DNA of 64,000 nucleotides from Cristatella mucedo (lineage: Eukaryota > Bryozoa > Phylactolaemata > Cristatellidae): positions 4,564,501-4,628,500 of the forward strand of contig WPIO01000027.1 of the NCBI GenBank assembly GCA_009760855.2, in the 5' to 3' direction. Made by a program: the position numbers and the translations under genes. Positions 12,088-24,379 of this stretch are shown here, in pieces; the stretch's first letter is position 1, and each line of letters starts with the position of its first letter. The notes beneath the pieces were generated by a model that was not told the origin of the DNA, did no database searches, and was given only the letters and a program-made list of their open reading frames with translations.

Positions 12088-12489
12088 CTAAGGCAAAAAA
12101 AATTATGCAATGACAGTACTACATTGCCTGGGATACAGCTAAGGCCTACTAAAGCAGACTGCTTTCAGGAAAAATCCAAAACATTTGAAGGCAACCACTG
12201 GCATAAATACTATAATAATAGTTATAAATCTGCACACACAGCACCCTAAGAGAATTTCTTTCTTTCTAGGCTTTTATATATTCTGGAAAAGAACAAGTTC
12301 CAAGAGATGAGCCAACCTGTCACAACACTAGCATAAGCATCTTAAAACTGAGCAAGTGGCAGCAGACCTTTTGCCAGCAATCCATAGCTTGTGATGAATG
12401 CTCTATCGAACCTGGGTGAAAAACAGGATGAAGGACAGAGGGCACAGCAAGGAGGCTGTTATTCCGTGGAAGTCGATCAGCAGCAAAGC

Positions 12490-12995
12490 TGCATTAATAA
12501 AAATATAATAATAATAATGTACTTGATAAAGCACCCTCAGAGAACTTAATCTCTCTCTAGGCGCTTTACATTTGCTGCAAAGGGAAATGCAATTGAATGG
12601 TGAGTAAAATCATGCTTGAAAAACAAACAAAATGAATAACATGGTTAGGGGTGACATGCACATGGTCAGCATGCAAATGTGGTTAGTGGCAGCATGAACA
12701 GTGTCAGCACGCATAAGCACGTGACGGACGAATCACAGGGACCCACTAAAGGCTGTCATAAATAGGTTTTTTTTTTAAGTTCTTTTTAAATGTGGTCAGG
12801 TCAGGGGATGTTCTGACAGAGGTCGGGAGGGAGTTCCAGGCTTTGGGAGCATACGAACTAAATGCATGGTCTCCAAAGGATTTGAGGTTTGTACGGGGTA
12901 TTTGTAGGCTGTTGGATTCCGAAAAGCGGGTGGTACGATGCTCGGCCTGAAGGGGGAGTATATCTGAGAGATGCTCGGCACTGCGACTGAGTTGC
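12490..12995 (-). pseudogene. L2 LINE 3' end, reverse orientation
   Basis: Complete family 3' end read on the minus strand. It has an RT C-terminus (HRTTRFSESNS, then YAPKAWNSLPTSV), the 3' UTR and the hairpin tail at 12530-12575 (CACCCTCAGAGAACTTAATC). A TTTTTTTT run disrupts the last RT residues. Confidence 0.9.
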
Positions 12996-13374
12996 AAGAA
13001 GGGCTATTCAGGAGTACACAGAGGATTTAGTAGCAAAACCCACTCATAAATAAATCACGTGGCAGTAGGTAAAGGTATTAAAGAAGAAAAATCGTGTCCA
13101 GATTACAGAGTCCCTCAGCACACAGCTACTGACAGACAGGTCATGTGACCTTTGTAACCATTTACCTTGAGCAGACAGAAGAATACCAACTGATGGTAAA
13201 CGTCTGCATGTAAAATTAATGATAGACAAACCAGAATTAACGTAGGTTTACTTAGTGACCATGCTAGGCCACTGTGCACAGCATAACAGCATTCACTCCC
13301 AGCCCACCGTGTTGCTTCAGGCTAGAACAGGATGAAGTTTCAAACAAAAAGGGGCACACCATTAAATATACTAA

Positions 13375-13470
13375 TAATGATAATAGCACATTTGACACAG
13401 CGTCGTAGAGGAACTCGATCTCTCTGTAGGTACTTTAAATTTGCTGCAAAGGAAGCACGATCAAATGGTA
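13375..13470 (-). repeat. Worn L2 tail
   Basis: Carries the family pattern GTAGAGGAACTCGATCTCTC followed by TTTGCTGCAAAGG. It is a 3'-end remnant only. Confidence 0.5.
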
Positions 13471-13607
13471 TGCTTTATGCTGCCTGACCCTATGCTGCTG
13501 CTTGCTATCAAAGATGTAAAGAGTCACTCCGAATCTAGGCACTAGGATGAGGCACAGGCTCCTATTGATCCAGGGAGGGCCTGAGGTCTAATCCTTATGC
13601 AGGTGAT

Positions 13608-13650
13608 CCGAGCTGGTTTGGCCTAGTGGTTAAGGTGCTTGCCCCGACCA

Positions 13651-13651
<1 letters not shown>
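13608..13651 (+). repeat. SINE family 1 head fragment
   Basis: The tRNA-like start GGTTTGGCCTAGTGGTTAAG then GTGCTTGCCCCGACCA matches the SINE at 41638-41683. It is cut off by a TG microsatellite. Confidence 0.65.

Positions 13652-13689
<38 letters not shown>
13652..13689 (+). repeat. (TG)n microsatellite
   Basis: About 38 bp of TG repeat directly joined to the SINE head. Confidence 0.97.
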
Positions 13690-13690
<1 letters not shown>

Positions 13691-14084
13691 ATATCCTTTA
13701 TTGCACTGGAGTGATAGCTACTACTACGGCTCTTGTGCTGCTTGACAAATGAGGCTATTGACCTTTACTTTTTTCAAGTGTGATGCCAGCTGAGAGATGC
13801 AATTCACTTTAGACATGATGGCAGCAGCGGGCAGGTCACTTCCCCCAAAAAATCTAACAAAGCCTGGCTTCTCAAAGCATTCCTAGAGGCAAGAGCAGCC
13901 AACAGGCTACGCTACTTCTACTAAGGAGCAATACTGATTGCTCATAAAATATCGTTCCTAAGAGATATGTATCGCAAATATAGTAGAATATTGATGCAGA
14001 GCCGAGCATCTTAAAGGGGTAGCTGGGGTACTAAATATATCAGCGATCTCCTCAAGGGGACAGTAATTTTCAAATATGAAGCAA

Positions 14085-14200
14085 CCGAAAGGCATCTGCC
14101 ATGGGACTGAACCCAGGAGAAGAACTTTGCCTCGAGCAGGGAGGGACTCGCAATCCCTAAGGTCCAACGCTCTACCGAATAACCTATAAAGAGTAATTTT
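14085..14200 (-). repeat. tRNA-like SINE or tRNA pseudogene
   Basis: On the minus strand it has GGTAGAGCGTTGGACCTTAG (tRNA D-arm/A-box-like) and, 60 bp on, GGTTCAGTCCC (B-box-like). The spacing is too long and the stems too poor for a working tRNA, so a SINE relic is more likely. Confidence 0.5.
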
Positions 14201-14323
14201 CGTTCGATGCTTAATGAAAGGCCTTTAAAGCATCATCTTTGTTTTTCCACGTAGGGGGAATATTGATCAAGGTATGTCATAGCATGCTAAGTCAATGATT
14301 TACGTTGGCAGTAGAAAGCAGCA

Positions 14324-14375
14324 TCTAAGGACACCAGCATTCCAACTGATACGTTGGAATGCTGGTGTCCTTAGA
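14324..14375. repeat. Perfect 23-bp hairpin
   Basis: Arms 14324-14346 and 14353-14375 are exact reverse complements, separated by the 6-base loop TGATAC. It lies in the RASA1-like intron and is not part of a LINE or SINE tail that I can recognise. Confidence 0.95.
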
Positions 14376-15654
14376 AATCGAATGCTGATGTTCTTGGAAA
14401 TCAATTGATATTGCGCATGCTAAGGCCAGTGGATAAGACAGCCTAACAAAGCCAATAACATATTTATCAAGTGTATTATTATTATTTCCACCATTTTTTA
14501 ATATTCCTAGGATATTGGTTCGTGTTCCACTGTGCATGCTGTCATGAGCCTCCTTCCAGGAAAATGTGGGAGAATGCTACTTATTGGCTGAACAGATAGG
14601 CAGCAAAAAAAGGAGAGGCAAGATGAAACTAATGGACTAAGAATTTTCAAAATAATAGTAAACAAGTTAAAAAGATATAAGAATGCAAAGAGAAATTATT
14701 CGGCATCTAGGTAACTGCATTGTTGACACTATTACTAAGTAAATGAAGTGTTGACACTATTTTTCTTTATTTAATTTAGATGTGGTATTCCTGTCTCACC
14801 AAGCCCAAATTTTAGCAATGTTATGTAGCTAAAAGTAGGCAGACTTGACTGTGGAGCTGATGTGGTCGCCTAATGAAAAGTCACTTTAAAACAGGTCGCC
14901 TAGCTTTCGTGCAGATTTAGCAGGAAATATGCTGGCAGAGCTGATTGTGAGGATTACCCTTTCCAAGTTCTGAGTCACACTTGGTTTGCCCATAACAAGT
15001 AAGTTAGAGGCATCATTGACACCACTACTTTTTTATGCTCTGTGTCGACAGATAGACATAAAGGGAAGTCAGGTTTCTGATGATACACAAGTCTCAGAAA
15101 CCGTATGCTCTGGCAGTGAAATTAGGGGTGGCTGCTGCACATGGGAGTATTAGCAGTGACAGTAACATGCAGGAGTGAGGCTTTGCTTGAAGGGCTAGCT
15201 TAAGGTAAATTTTTGATCCCCTTTATCTGCAATAGCAGCAGAGCAAAATAATAATCAGGAACAACCTGAAGTGCTAGAAAATTCTCCAAATATTATCGGA
15301 CAAGTGGCTAAAGCTACCTTTATGAGGCATATGCGGTATCTACAAGAAATCTCACTTAGCTTAGTGCGCTTTGATACCCGGCAGCTCAATATGACAGGCT
15401 GGATATGTGATGCAATAAAAAAAACTAAAAAAATTAATGGATATAGTTGATCAATTGAAAAAGGACAGACCGATATTTACAGAGCATCAACACAGCTGTT
15501 CTTAACCAAAAAGTAACTTCTGATAACCTTCTTGCAGGTAGAGAGGCCAATCAGTAGGCATCAACTCCAAATGGGCATAAGCATTTACAGACTGACTAAG
15601 GACAGCCTTTCGGTTTCGCCTGCACTTGTATTGGTCGCCGGTTTTCGTGTTATT

Positions 15655-15835
15655 GCCACTATTCATAATAATAATAATAATAATAATAATAGTAATTCAC
15701 TTGATAAAGCGCCCTCAGAGAACTTAATCTCTCTCTAGGCGCTTTGCATTTGCTGTGAAGTGAAATGCAATGGAATGCTAAGTAAAATCATGCTTGAAAA
15801 ACAAACGAAATGAAATTCATACAGTACAGCTGCAT
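15655..15835 (-). repeat. L2 3' tail, reverse orientation
   Basis: An (AAT)n run at 15667-15690 precedes the hairpin tail GCGCCCTCAGAGAACTTAAT and the 3' UTR. The element is truncated within the UTR. Confidence 0.85.
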
Positions 15836-16295
15836 ATTGTACAACTTTGAAAGCAAAACAAAGCAGCTAACAACAAGATGGTAACATTTTAAAAGCCAAG
15901 CTGAGTAGAAACATCTTTTTGCTACAGCAAGTTTTGATATTTGCACATATAATATTTCTCATACTTATGTTGGCTTTTTGAGAGAAAATAGAATAGAACA
16001 GAAGCCAAGTTACAATGAGTGAGTTCGAAACTGTTGTTGGGTGGAAGCATGGTAGACTGCAGGGAGCATTTGCTCACAATCTCCCCAAAGTTAGGATCTG
16101 CTGATTTGATTATAACTAAATTATCTCTAATTAGATTATACTTTGACGAGAAGTTGGACTCCAATAGACCTCAAGTGCTCCCAAGACTAGTCGATTCCTG
16201 TACTTTGCATGCCTCCACATATCTCCACACTATATCTGACAACAACATGCCTACAGGTATTACCAGAATACATAGTTACCTACCACATCAACTAC

Positions 16296-16472
16296 CAGGT
16301 CCTGGTAGATGATACCACGGTCCCCAGTGCGCAGTGAAGTAACCCATAGCCATCCATCACCAAGTTCATTAGATATGTTGAAGATGTCATCTTTCTCAAA
16401 GCTCAGCTCGTCTGTTTCGGGTATCTTCGTATAAGGATAAAGCGCTCTGACACGACGCTGGTCGTCGACTGG
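16296..16472 (-). CDS. RASA1: RASA1-like RasGAP exon: SH3 domain
   Basis: Encodes a near-complete SH3: PVDDQRRVRALYPYTKIPET, then DELSF, NELGDGWLWVTSLRTGDRG and IIYQDL. This follows vertebrate RASA1 (RRRVRA, PYTKVPDTDE, ELEDGWMWVTNLRT, EDLV) almost residue for residue and is the strongest single identification in the window. RasGAP SH3 domains keep ALYPY-type ligand residues and WxW, and both are present. The acceptor is TGTGTAG, phase 0. The donor is either GTAGTT after CTG (used here) or GTTGAT three bases later, which would add Val. Both keep the frame. Confidence 0.95.
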
Positions 16473-16710
16473 CTACACAAAAGAGATGACCATAATGCTA
16501 GAACAAAATTCAGAAAGGCTTTCCTGGAAAAGCTTTACAGATACAACAGCAAGGAAATACTTGCTAAGGTAATTTCTTAATTAAGTAAAAATTAGGTCAA
16601 CCATAGAATAGTGCCACAACACTTGCATCAACATTATTTGCCATTACTTTTAGTAAAATGAAAAGATGTTGGCCTCAGTGCACACTAAACTAGGCATTGA
16701 AGCAATTTAC

Positions 16711-16846
16711 CTCTGGAGGATTGACTGGATGAACCAAGCGCTCATCAACGAGTAGATCTGACCAATTGGTATAATAAGCAACCAAATCTGCCAGCGAGTC
16801 AAATGACCTTCCACCTATGTAGTAATCGCCGCACAGTGCGGTAATT
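16711..16846 (-). CDS. RASA1: RASA1-like RasGAP exon: end of N-terminal SH2
   Basis: Encodes ITALCGDYYIGGRSFDSLAD then LVAYY and VHPVNPPE. This matches the vertebrate RASA1 segment IIAMCGDYYIGGRRFSSLSD, YPVAPPE. The acceptor is CCTTGCAG. The first base A completes the Arg codon begun by AG at the end of the exon at 27738. The exon is 1 plus 45 codons and ends in phase 0 at donor GTAAAT, joining the SH3 exon in frame. The intron upstream is about 10.9 kb. Confidence 0.95.
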
Positions 16847-17939
16847 CTGCAAGGACAAATGCAATATTTTTAGTACCCAAATTATAGTAGCTGTCCAAAT
16901 AATGCAGCGACTGATGTCGAACCAATATGACCAGAAATCATCTGCATGCATTGCATTACATTTAGTTACACCTTGGAAGTTATCAACTTCAGGATCATGG
17001 GATAAGATCCTTGATAAACGGATAGGCATAGCAACAATTGTGGAACAAATTGCAATGGCCCCTTGACCAAATAAAAAAAGAAAGAAAGAAGCATGCACAA
17101 CTGTGACAGTGTAACTATTCTGCCTAAGCGACATGGTGGCATTGTTTTTAACATAATCCAATTGCCAACCGTTATGTCAAAACCATTAGGTGCTCATTAA
17201 ATGACCAGCAGCAATCGGCTCTGATTTAAATATAGTCAAAATGCAGCCACCCATTAATCACTTCCAAATACCTGCTCAATCCTCCTTCGAAACCTGCCCC
17301 TAAACATTGGCAGTATCCTCATAATTTTTACGGTGTGCCTGTCACTGCGGCCATCTTGACTCAATGAGCTCATTGAACCAATCCGTCGTTCAGCCTCTCA
17401 GCCAACTGCTAGACACCATACATCGACTCCTCAATTATCATACATGGAGCTGCTTGCTTCGCCAACGCCCCCACACTGGCCTTAGCCTATGTGCTAGCAG
17501 TTCACGACTCAGTTCGAAGGCTCAAGTCCAATAGTATGCAATTCTTAATTTCAAATTGCAATCGGTAGTGAGAGCCACCAATGCCCATCTTCTGCTGTTT
17601 AAATGAGGCTGTTAAATCAGCTGAACTTAACACTACTAACGTTTCTCTGAGAACAGTTGTAATGGTCGAAATTTGCTAAAAGGGCCAACACTTGCAACAC
17701 CCTAGCACTGTTCCCACATAACAGGTAATGTATCATCTCAGAAACAAAATGGGCTAGAGTAATATAATGAAGGGAATTAAAAGTGAGTAACAGAACATTG
17801 AAGTAGGTCTAGAAAAAGTTGTGAAATGTGGAAATTGCAAAACACTAGCCAGGCAAGCCTGGCTGAAGAGTTTTGCTTTTACTGTGGGAGCCTAAATTGT
17901 GCAGATCGGAATACCAGCAAGTTGTGAGTGACAGAAGTG
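16847..17939. other. Start of the large RASA1-like intron
   Basis: No gene is seen. The open frame at 16799-17161 is the exon plus read-through intron. Confidence 0.5.
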
Positions 17940-18128
17940 GAGACAACAACTAACCATATTTACATGCTGACCCTGTGCATGCCACCACTAACCATGCTAT
18001 GCTTGTTGTCATTGAGCATGCTACGATACGACTAACCATTCGATCACGCTTCCTTTTGCAGCAAACGTAAAGTGCCTAGAAAGATACCGAGTGCCCTGAG
18101 GGTGCTATATCAAATGTATTATTATTAC
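17940..18128 (+). repeat. L2 3' UTR and tail
   Basis: Family 3' UTR wording (TTTACATGCTGACCCTGTGC) and tail (GTAAAGTGCCTAGAAAGATA), ending in ATT repeats. There is no RT portion. Confidence 0.8.
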
Positions 18129-19160
18129 TATTAACCTAATAGTTATGGGCAAAACAGGTGTCGCTAGACGTTGGACGACCCAAAGCTCAAGATTGATTCA
18201 ACAACAATCACTGCCGTGAAGATTGATTCAGCAACAATCACTGCCGTGACGTCGTCCCGTAATCTAGGCATATTATTCCAAATTGACTAAGGATGACCAA
18301 TATTCCTCCACTGTCAAGTCCACCTACCATCAGCTAAAGAACATTTGAACTAAATCAGGTTCTGTTTAGACAAGAGTACGACAGTCACAACTTGTTCACG
18401 AGTTTGTGACCACTTCTAAACTATTGCAATTCCCTTTATTCAGGACTCCAGACATATGCCCTTAACTGTCTAAATTGGTGCAAAAAAACAAAAACTTGTC
18501 TGGTCTGTAGTCAACGGCATAACTACCACACCACACTACTTCTATCTGAGCTTCACGGACTCCCTATCGAGCATCGAATCGAGGATACAGATACTCAGTC
18601 TGGCCTACAGGTCACTCACTAGCACCAGGTTACTGATCTGCCCTCCTTAGTCCTGCAGTGTACTCATGCACCAGCTGCTGCTTACAATATAATAATCCTG
18701 TCGTCCCTTCCATTACATTTAAATCTTTTGGTGATTTAGCCTGCAGCTTATGTGCACCAAACGTCTGGAGCTTGCTTCCGGCTATGTTAATATTCTGCAA
18801 TGATCTTGCATCTTTCAAGTCTGCGCTAAAGACACTACTGTTCCTGTCGGCTTGCCCTTAACTCAGGTGAACTAGTCTTTTTTATACTCGTGTGCTCTTG
18901 TGAGCTTACCAGCAAAATATTTAGCACATGCTATTAGACGTCGGTCCAAATAACCAGTGTTCATAAGTGTTCTTGTGTTTGATTTAGCATGCTGGCCTAA
19001 GGAGTATTTTTTTTTAATTTTTTTGGACTTGATATCATGCATGTCACTCAACCTTGGTTATTGCTTTTCTTTCAGTGAGTAGCAAAGCACCTGGAAATAC
19101 AAATGGAAAGAGCTTAAGTTGACTTGGGGTGCTATACACATGAATTATTATTATTATTAC
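18129..19160 (+). pseudogene. Old diverged L2 copy, second subfamily
   Basis: Contains scattered RT wording (VPSITFKSFGDLACSLCAPN at 18706-18765, then SFKSALKTLLFL). It ends with a tail at 19075-19160 (GCAAAGCACCTGGAAATACA, then ATT repeats). Frames are broken throughout. Confidence 0.65.
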
Positions 19161-19164
19161 CCCG

Positions 19165-20085
19165 TCTAAGTAGGCCCTAATTTTTGGAATATTATTTGGT
19201 GGTAAGGATGCAGACTTGACTGCAGAGGTGATGTGGTCGTCTAGTGAAAGGTCACTTTGAAACAGGACTGGCAAGCTGGCAGTCAATTTTGAGGGATAGG
19301 TTTTCTTATGTCTGAGTAAAATTTGGTTTGCCCATACATAGGGAGTTGGTTTTACTGCCATTTAATCTGATAAAGTTTGTTTCCATCCTACATACTGCAA
19401 GGAAGTTAAGAGAGTTTGAGTTTTGTAAGGTTGGAAGGGATCAAAGCTTAGGTACAGCTGTGCTTCCTATGCATAGAAATGAAAGCACAGATTGTGATTA
19501 TAACAGCAATTACAGCGATTACAACGGCAAGAGGAAGAGTATAAAAGTAAAAAGAAGCAGACCAAGCTCAGAGCACCATACTTTAGAAGTGCCTTGGATT
19601 ATTGCAGCCCGTTTTACATCAAATGCTCTGGAGTCTCCCATTGAGATAGTACCAGCTGTACCATTGCAGTGCAGTGCCAATGCTGCCCAGACAGGATGAG
19701 AAACACTCCACCTGGGCTTGGTGATAAATAGTATCAAAAGCTATCATCAGGTCAAGCATAACAAAAAGAGTGACTTCAGCTAAACTAGCAGTCCTGCGAA
19801 GGCTGTTATTCACTCACTGTAGTGACAGCTCCATGGCTGTAAAACATGACTGGAACTGATTCACTAGGTATGGGCTTTGGCATTAGAGTTGAGCTGGTCT
19901 GCCACTACTCATTTCAATAAGTTTATAAATGACAACGCCACTAATGTACAGCCACTGGGCTTGACGAGATGTCCTCAAATGACCTTCTTTGACACGGTCA
20001 AGGCTTGAAATTGATAATTGAAACAACTGCGTGCTACCTGCGACGTCAGCAGTGACAACTTGTTGCCTCTGTTACTGTCCATGCA
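19165..20085 (-). pseudogene. L2 RT fragments, reverse orientation
   Basis: On the minus strand, MLDLMIAFDTIYH is followed by SCLGSIGTALQWYSW (19800-19640), the RT DLxxAFDTI and GIxGTALQW blocks. FQSDLSLDDHITSAVKSAS then follows at about 19270-19200. These are pieces of one decayed copy in the right order. Confidence 0.7.
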
Positions 20086-20364
20086 AAGTCCATATCAGGG
20101 ATATTTGGAGGACGTAAGTTCACCATACTACCCAATGCAGAAACAGGTTGCATGACATTTCTAGGAAGAACTACTCTCAGCCACCTCATAAGGTTAACAA
20201 AGGAATTAAGTGAATAAGTACTAGGCACACCAACACAGCTTCTGCACATATTACGTCTGGTTTGAGGGAATTATTTTATGCTTCCGACTAAGGGGAGCAC
20301 AAGCAAATTATTATTTCCTAAAACGGGGTTCCAGAATAGCAGCCCTATTATAATATCTATAATA

Positions 20365-20990
20365 ATAATATTAATAATGATACATATTTATAGAGTGCTC
20401 AGAAAATTAAATTTCTTTCTAGATAATTTACAGATGCTGTAAAAATGCCTGACCAAATGATTAGTAGTAACATTCGTAATGTCATCAAACATGACATTGA
20501 TAGATTTGATATGCACAGGGTCAACATTTAGATATGGTTAGTAGCAGCAGGCTTAGTGTCAGCAAGCATAAGCACAGCATAAGCACACAAAGTACGAATC
20601 ACAAGGACCCATTAAATGCAGTCACAAACAGACGTGTTTAAGGCTTCTTTTTAACTGTCGTCATGTCAGGTGTCGTGAAGTCAGTCGGGAGTGAGCTCCG
20701 GGCTTTTCGAACATATGAACTAAAGGCAGTCTCCAAAGGTTTCAAGATTTATAGGAGGTAAAGCTCAAGGATTTGAGTCACAACAACAGGTGGTGAGATG
20801 CTTGGCCTGGCAGGGCAGTACTGCTGATAGGTAGGCTGGAGCCAGAGAATGAAGGGACCTCAAAGTAAGTGATAGAACCTTAAAGTCAATACGCTGCTTG
20901 ACTGGGAGACAGTGCAGCTCGGAGAGAAGTGGTGTGATGTGGCAACTACAATGATCACGAAAGACGAGCCTAGCTGCAGAGTCTTACACC
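20365..20990 (-). pseudogene. Diverged L2 3' end, reverse orientation
   Basis: A tail (AGAAAATTAAATTTCTTTCT) is followed leftward-to-rightward by the 3' UTR and RT C-terminal sequence (minus-strand wording like LHCLPVKQRIDFKVLSLT near 20920-20870). It is stop-ridden. Confidence 0.65.
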
Positions 20991-21014
20991 AACTGTAGTA
21001 ACAATGATAATAAT

Positions 21015-21385
21015 AGTAGTTATGCATTTGATACAGCGCCTTCTAGGCACTTTATATTTGCTGCAAAGTAAGCATGATCGAATGGTTTGTGGTAGCATGC
21101 TCAATAAATAACAAGAATAACACGGTTAGGGATGACATGCACAGGGTCAGCATGCAAGTATGGTCAGTGGCAGCATGCACAGTGTCTGCATGCATTAGCA
21201 CATAAAGGCCAAATCACAAGGACCCACTAAATGCTGTGATAAATAGATGCGCTTTTAGTTTCTTTTTAAACGTGGTCAAGTCAGGAGAGATCGTGATGCA
21301 AGTCGGAAGTGAGTTCAGTGCTTTGGGAGCATATGAACTAAATGCATGGTCTCCAAAGAATTTCAGGTCTGTAAACAATCAGATA
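21015..21385 (-). pseudogene. L2 3' end, reverse orientation
   Basis: A shortened tail (CAGCGCCTTCTAGGCACTTT), 3' UTR and RT C-terminus. It lies directly after the previous copy in the same orientation and may be a tandem insertion. Confidence 0.65.
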
Positions 21386-21509
21386 AGTGCCTGATTGCAG
21401 GCATAAGGAAATACCAATAGTAGACAAAGCGATAACAGTCATAACTGTGCAAGATAGATACGTTGCACACTCATCAGTAACTAAGCGCAGGAACAACAAT
21501 AATAAAAAA

Positions 21510-21655
21510 TAATAATTTAATCGCTTAAAATAGCAGCTGATTCAACAGCTTCCACCGCTTGCAGCTGCAATAAAGGATTGCCCACTACACGATTCGAACC
21601 CACGACCTCGGGACCGAGGTCATGAAAAGCAACCGACTTACCTGGTATTAAGCAT
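21510..21655 (-). repeat. SINE family 2 (tRNA-derived)
   Basis: On the minus strand it reads GTAAGTCGGTTGCTTTTCAT then GACCTCGGTCCCGAGGTCGT and the B-box GGGTTCGAATC. The same wording appears at 54740-54900 and 55600-55775. Confidence 0.75.
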
Positions 21656-22185
21656 TACATATAGACTAGAAACAAGGCATAAGGTGCGTGACGATAACAT
21701 GGACATTTACAGCACGGACAAGCAGAACAATGTTGAAGAAATGAAGCAAACACAAGAAGGAGAAATGCTGCCGAGCAAGAGATTGTCAAGCAATGTAAGT
21801 TGGCAACAAGTTCGACGTTGTAGGTACATGAAAACTGAAGGATTTTGTGTTGGAAATGCAGGAGCTGCCGTAAGTTGCAAGAATGCATTTCACAAAGCTT
21901 CATATAGGTCTGATGCCAAAGAGTTACTAAGAGCAGCTTGCAGATCACAAGGTATCTAATCCACAGCAGTCATGGCCCTTTGAAATCTAGATTGACTTAA
22001 CGAGATGCTGACGAACTCGACAGTCGGTGCCAGGTCGGTTCTTACAAAAAGGTGTGCTTCACCCACTTCTTGTATGCCGGAAAGTTTGCTAAACTCAGAG
22101 GCCCATTGGGCTAAAAGGGACTATTCGTTGTGAAAATAGTGATCTAATCAACCATGTCGTACTCCTACATATGAATGCTTGATCA
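21656..22185. other. No recognisable gene
   Basis: A 91-residue plus frame at 21684-21959 is open but has no motif that I recognise. A minus frame overlaps it. I do not call either as a gene. Confidence 0.4.
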
Positions 22186-22189
22186 CATA

Positions 22190-22660
22190 ATAATAATAAT
22201 AATAATAATAATAATGCACTTCATAAAGCGCCCTCAGAGAACTAATCTCTTTCAAGGCGCTTTACATTTGCTGCAGAGGAAAATGCAATTGAATGGTAGG
22301 TAAAATCATGCTTGAAAAACAAACAAAATGAATAATATGGTTAGGGGTGACATGCACAGGGTCAGCACGCAAATGTGGTTAGTGGCAGCATGCAAAGTGT
22401 CAGCACGCATAAGCTCATGAAGGACGAATCACAGGGACCCACTAAATGCTGTCCTAAATAGGTGTGTTTTGAGGTTCCTTTTAAATGTGGTAAGGGCAGG
22501 GGATGTTCTAACGCAGGTCGGGAGGGAGTTCCAGGCTTTGGGAGAATACAAACTAAATGCACGGTCTCCAAAGGATTTGAGGTTTGTACGAGATATAGGT
22601 AAACAGCCAAATTCCGAAAAGCCAATGGTACGATGCCCAGCTTGTCTTATTTCCACATAG
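22190..22660 (-). pseudogene. L2 3' end, reverse orientation
   Basis: An (AAT)n run at 22189-22214, a good hairpin tail (GCGCCCTCAGAGAACTAATC), the 3' UTR and an RT C-terminus (SFGDRAFSLYSPKAWNSLPT). Confidence 0.9.
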
Positions 22661-23169
22661 CTAACCTTACATTACAAGACAAACCATTCAAAATTGATTA
22701 TGACATTATTAGTTAGTTTGTACTGCACCATAAGAAGGCATTGTCTTCATCTTAGATCTGACAACTAGCTACCAGAAAATCTGTACCCGCGGGTAAGCGC
22801 CGTGAAAAGTGTACAGCACTCAAAAGGAAACAAGTATTTTGCTTAGGCAAGCATGCTAAAACCAGCATGAATAAACTCACAGCCACCAGTTGACAAGACC
22901 TATGGCTGGTAACATGCACGAAATCCTGCTCAGGTAAGCATGCAAAGCACACAACTACAGCAATGACAATTTGACAGGGGCGATGGTAAAGCTGACCGGA
23001 GAATGCAAAGACTTTGCAGATAGTGCCCCTAGTCAGAAGTGAGTTTCAGATTTTTGTTCATAGGAGCTGAAGGCTCAATCACCAAACGATTTCATTTTAG
23101 TGCCAGGGATGGTAAGATGATAAGATTCTGAAGAGTAGGTACCTAGACTGTGCAACCAGGCGCTTACAG

Positions 23170-23735
23170 TTTGTGTAAAATTATGTAGCTAGGCTCATCT
23201 GTCGTGAGCGTTACAATTGCCACATCATACAACTTCTTGGCGACTTGCACTGGCTTGCAATCAAGCAGACCATCGACTTCAAGGTTCTGCCACTTACTTT
23301 TAGGTCCCTTCATTCTCTGGCTCCAGCCTACCTATCAGAACTACTTATCCCCCATCCGGTAAAAAAACGTACAACCCTCTGTTCTGACTCGAATCGTTTA
23401 GCCATACATTATACGAACCTCAAAACCGTTGGAGACCGTCCCTTTAATTCCTATGCTCCAAAAGCCCGGAACTCACTACCGATGCACGTCACAACGTCCC
23501 CTGACATGAAGACATTTAAAAAAGCTTAAAACGCACCTTTTTATTACAGCATTTGGTGGGTCTTTGCGATTCGTCCTTCGAATGCCTGTACCTGCTTACA
23601 TTATACGTGCTGCTTATGGATGTAACCACCAAACATTTAGTAATGCTTTAAATGCAGCATCTGTAAAGTGCCTACAGAGAATCAGTTCTCTGAGGGTGCT
23701 ATGCAAATGTATTATTATTATTATAGGTGGTGAGA
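23170..23735 (+). pseudogene. L2 RT C-terminus and tail
   Basis: Frame 23245-23529 reads HWLAIKQTIDFKVLPLTFRS then SYAPKARNSLPM. The tail at 23665-23720 (GTAAAGTGCCTACAGAGAAT) ends in ATT repeats. Confidence 0.85.
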
Positions 23736-23949
23736 GCACACTGGTGGAGTAAGGAGGTCGGATAGGTAGGTTGGTGCTAGTGAGTGAAATTACCTGTATG
23801 CCAGACTGGCCAAAAATACAGTAAAAACAAGCAAAAGGTAAGCATGAAGAGGTATCCTTCAAGGTACGAGGTAACAATAGGCAACGTTAGTAGAAAATAA
23901 TGATGCAACCGGGAGTTTATAATACAATAAGTAAATAATACAGTAGGCA

Positions 23950-24180
23950 GGTAAAAAGTCACGACATCAGAATTGAGTAACAACAGGACAGGTTTGACAT
24001 TAAATCTCTGCCAAACCATCACACAACACTCTGAACATCGTATAACAGACTCACACACATTTCAAAAGAAACAACCCTACCAGGAAGAACACTCGACACT
24101 TCGTACAACAGACTCGCACATACTCCAGAAGGAACAACCATACCAGGAAGAGCACTCGTCAACCGATCCAAATTAGCCTA
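23950..24180 (+). repeat. Imperfect tandem repeat (about 60 bp)
   Basis: Two to three copies of a unit around CAGACTCACACACATTTCAA / CAGACTCGCACATACTCCAG and ACAACC(C/A)TACCAGGAAGA. The open frame through them (TDSH, QPYQEEHS repeated) follows from the repeat. Confidence 0.7.
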
Positions 24181-24379
24181 AAGTGCGAAAAGGCATTCTC
24201 TCTCTTGCAAGTGGCGAGCATAAATTCACCTAAAATAGAATTAACTTTCTTCTGCTGCTAAATAAATGAGGCTGTTAATTAAGTTAAGTTACTACCATTA
24301 GTAGCATTAGTTCTTACACACACATTGGTAGATCTACATCAGAAGTTTGAATAACTATTGCTCCGAGTCTTTCACCATC

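Noticed and set aside
14085-14200. Functional tRNA gene
   Set aside because: A- and B-box-like words are present, but the spacing is wrong and arms do not pair well. A SINE or pseudogene is more likely.
22190-22215. CRISPR or regulatory array from repeated AAT and hairpin units
   Set aside because: The repeats are dispersed LINE tails with (ATT)n ends, with no regular spacers.
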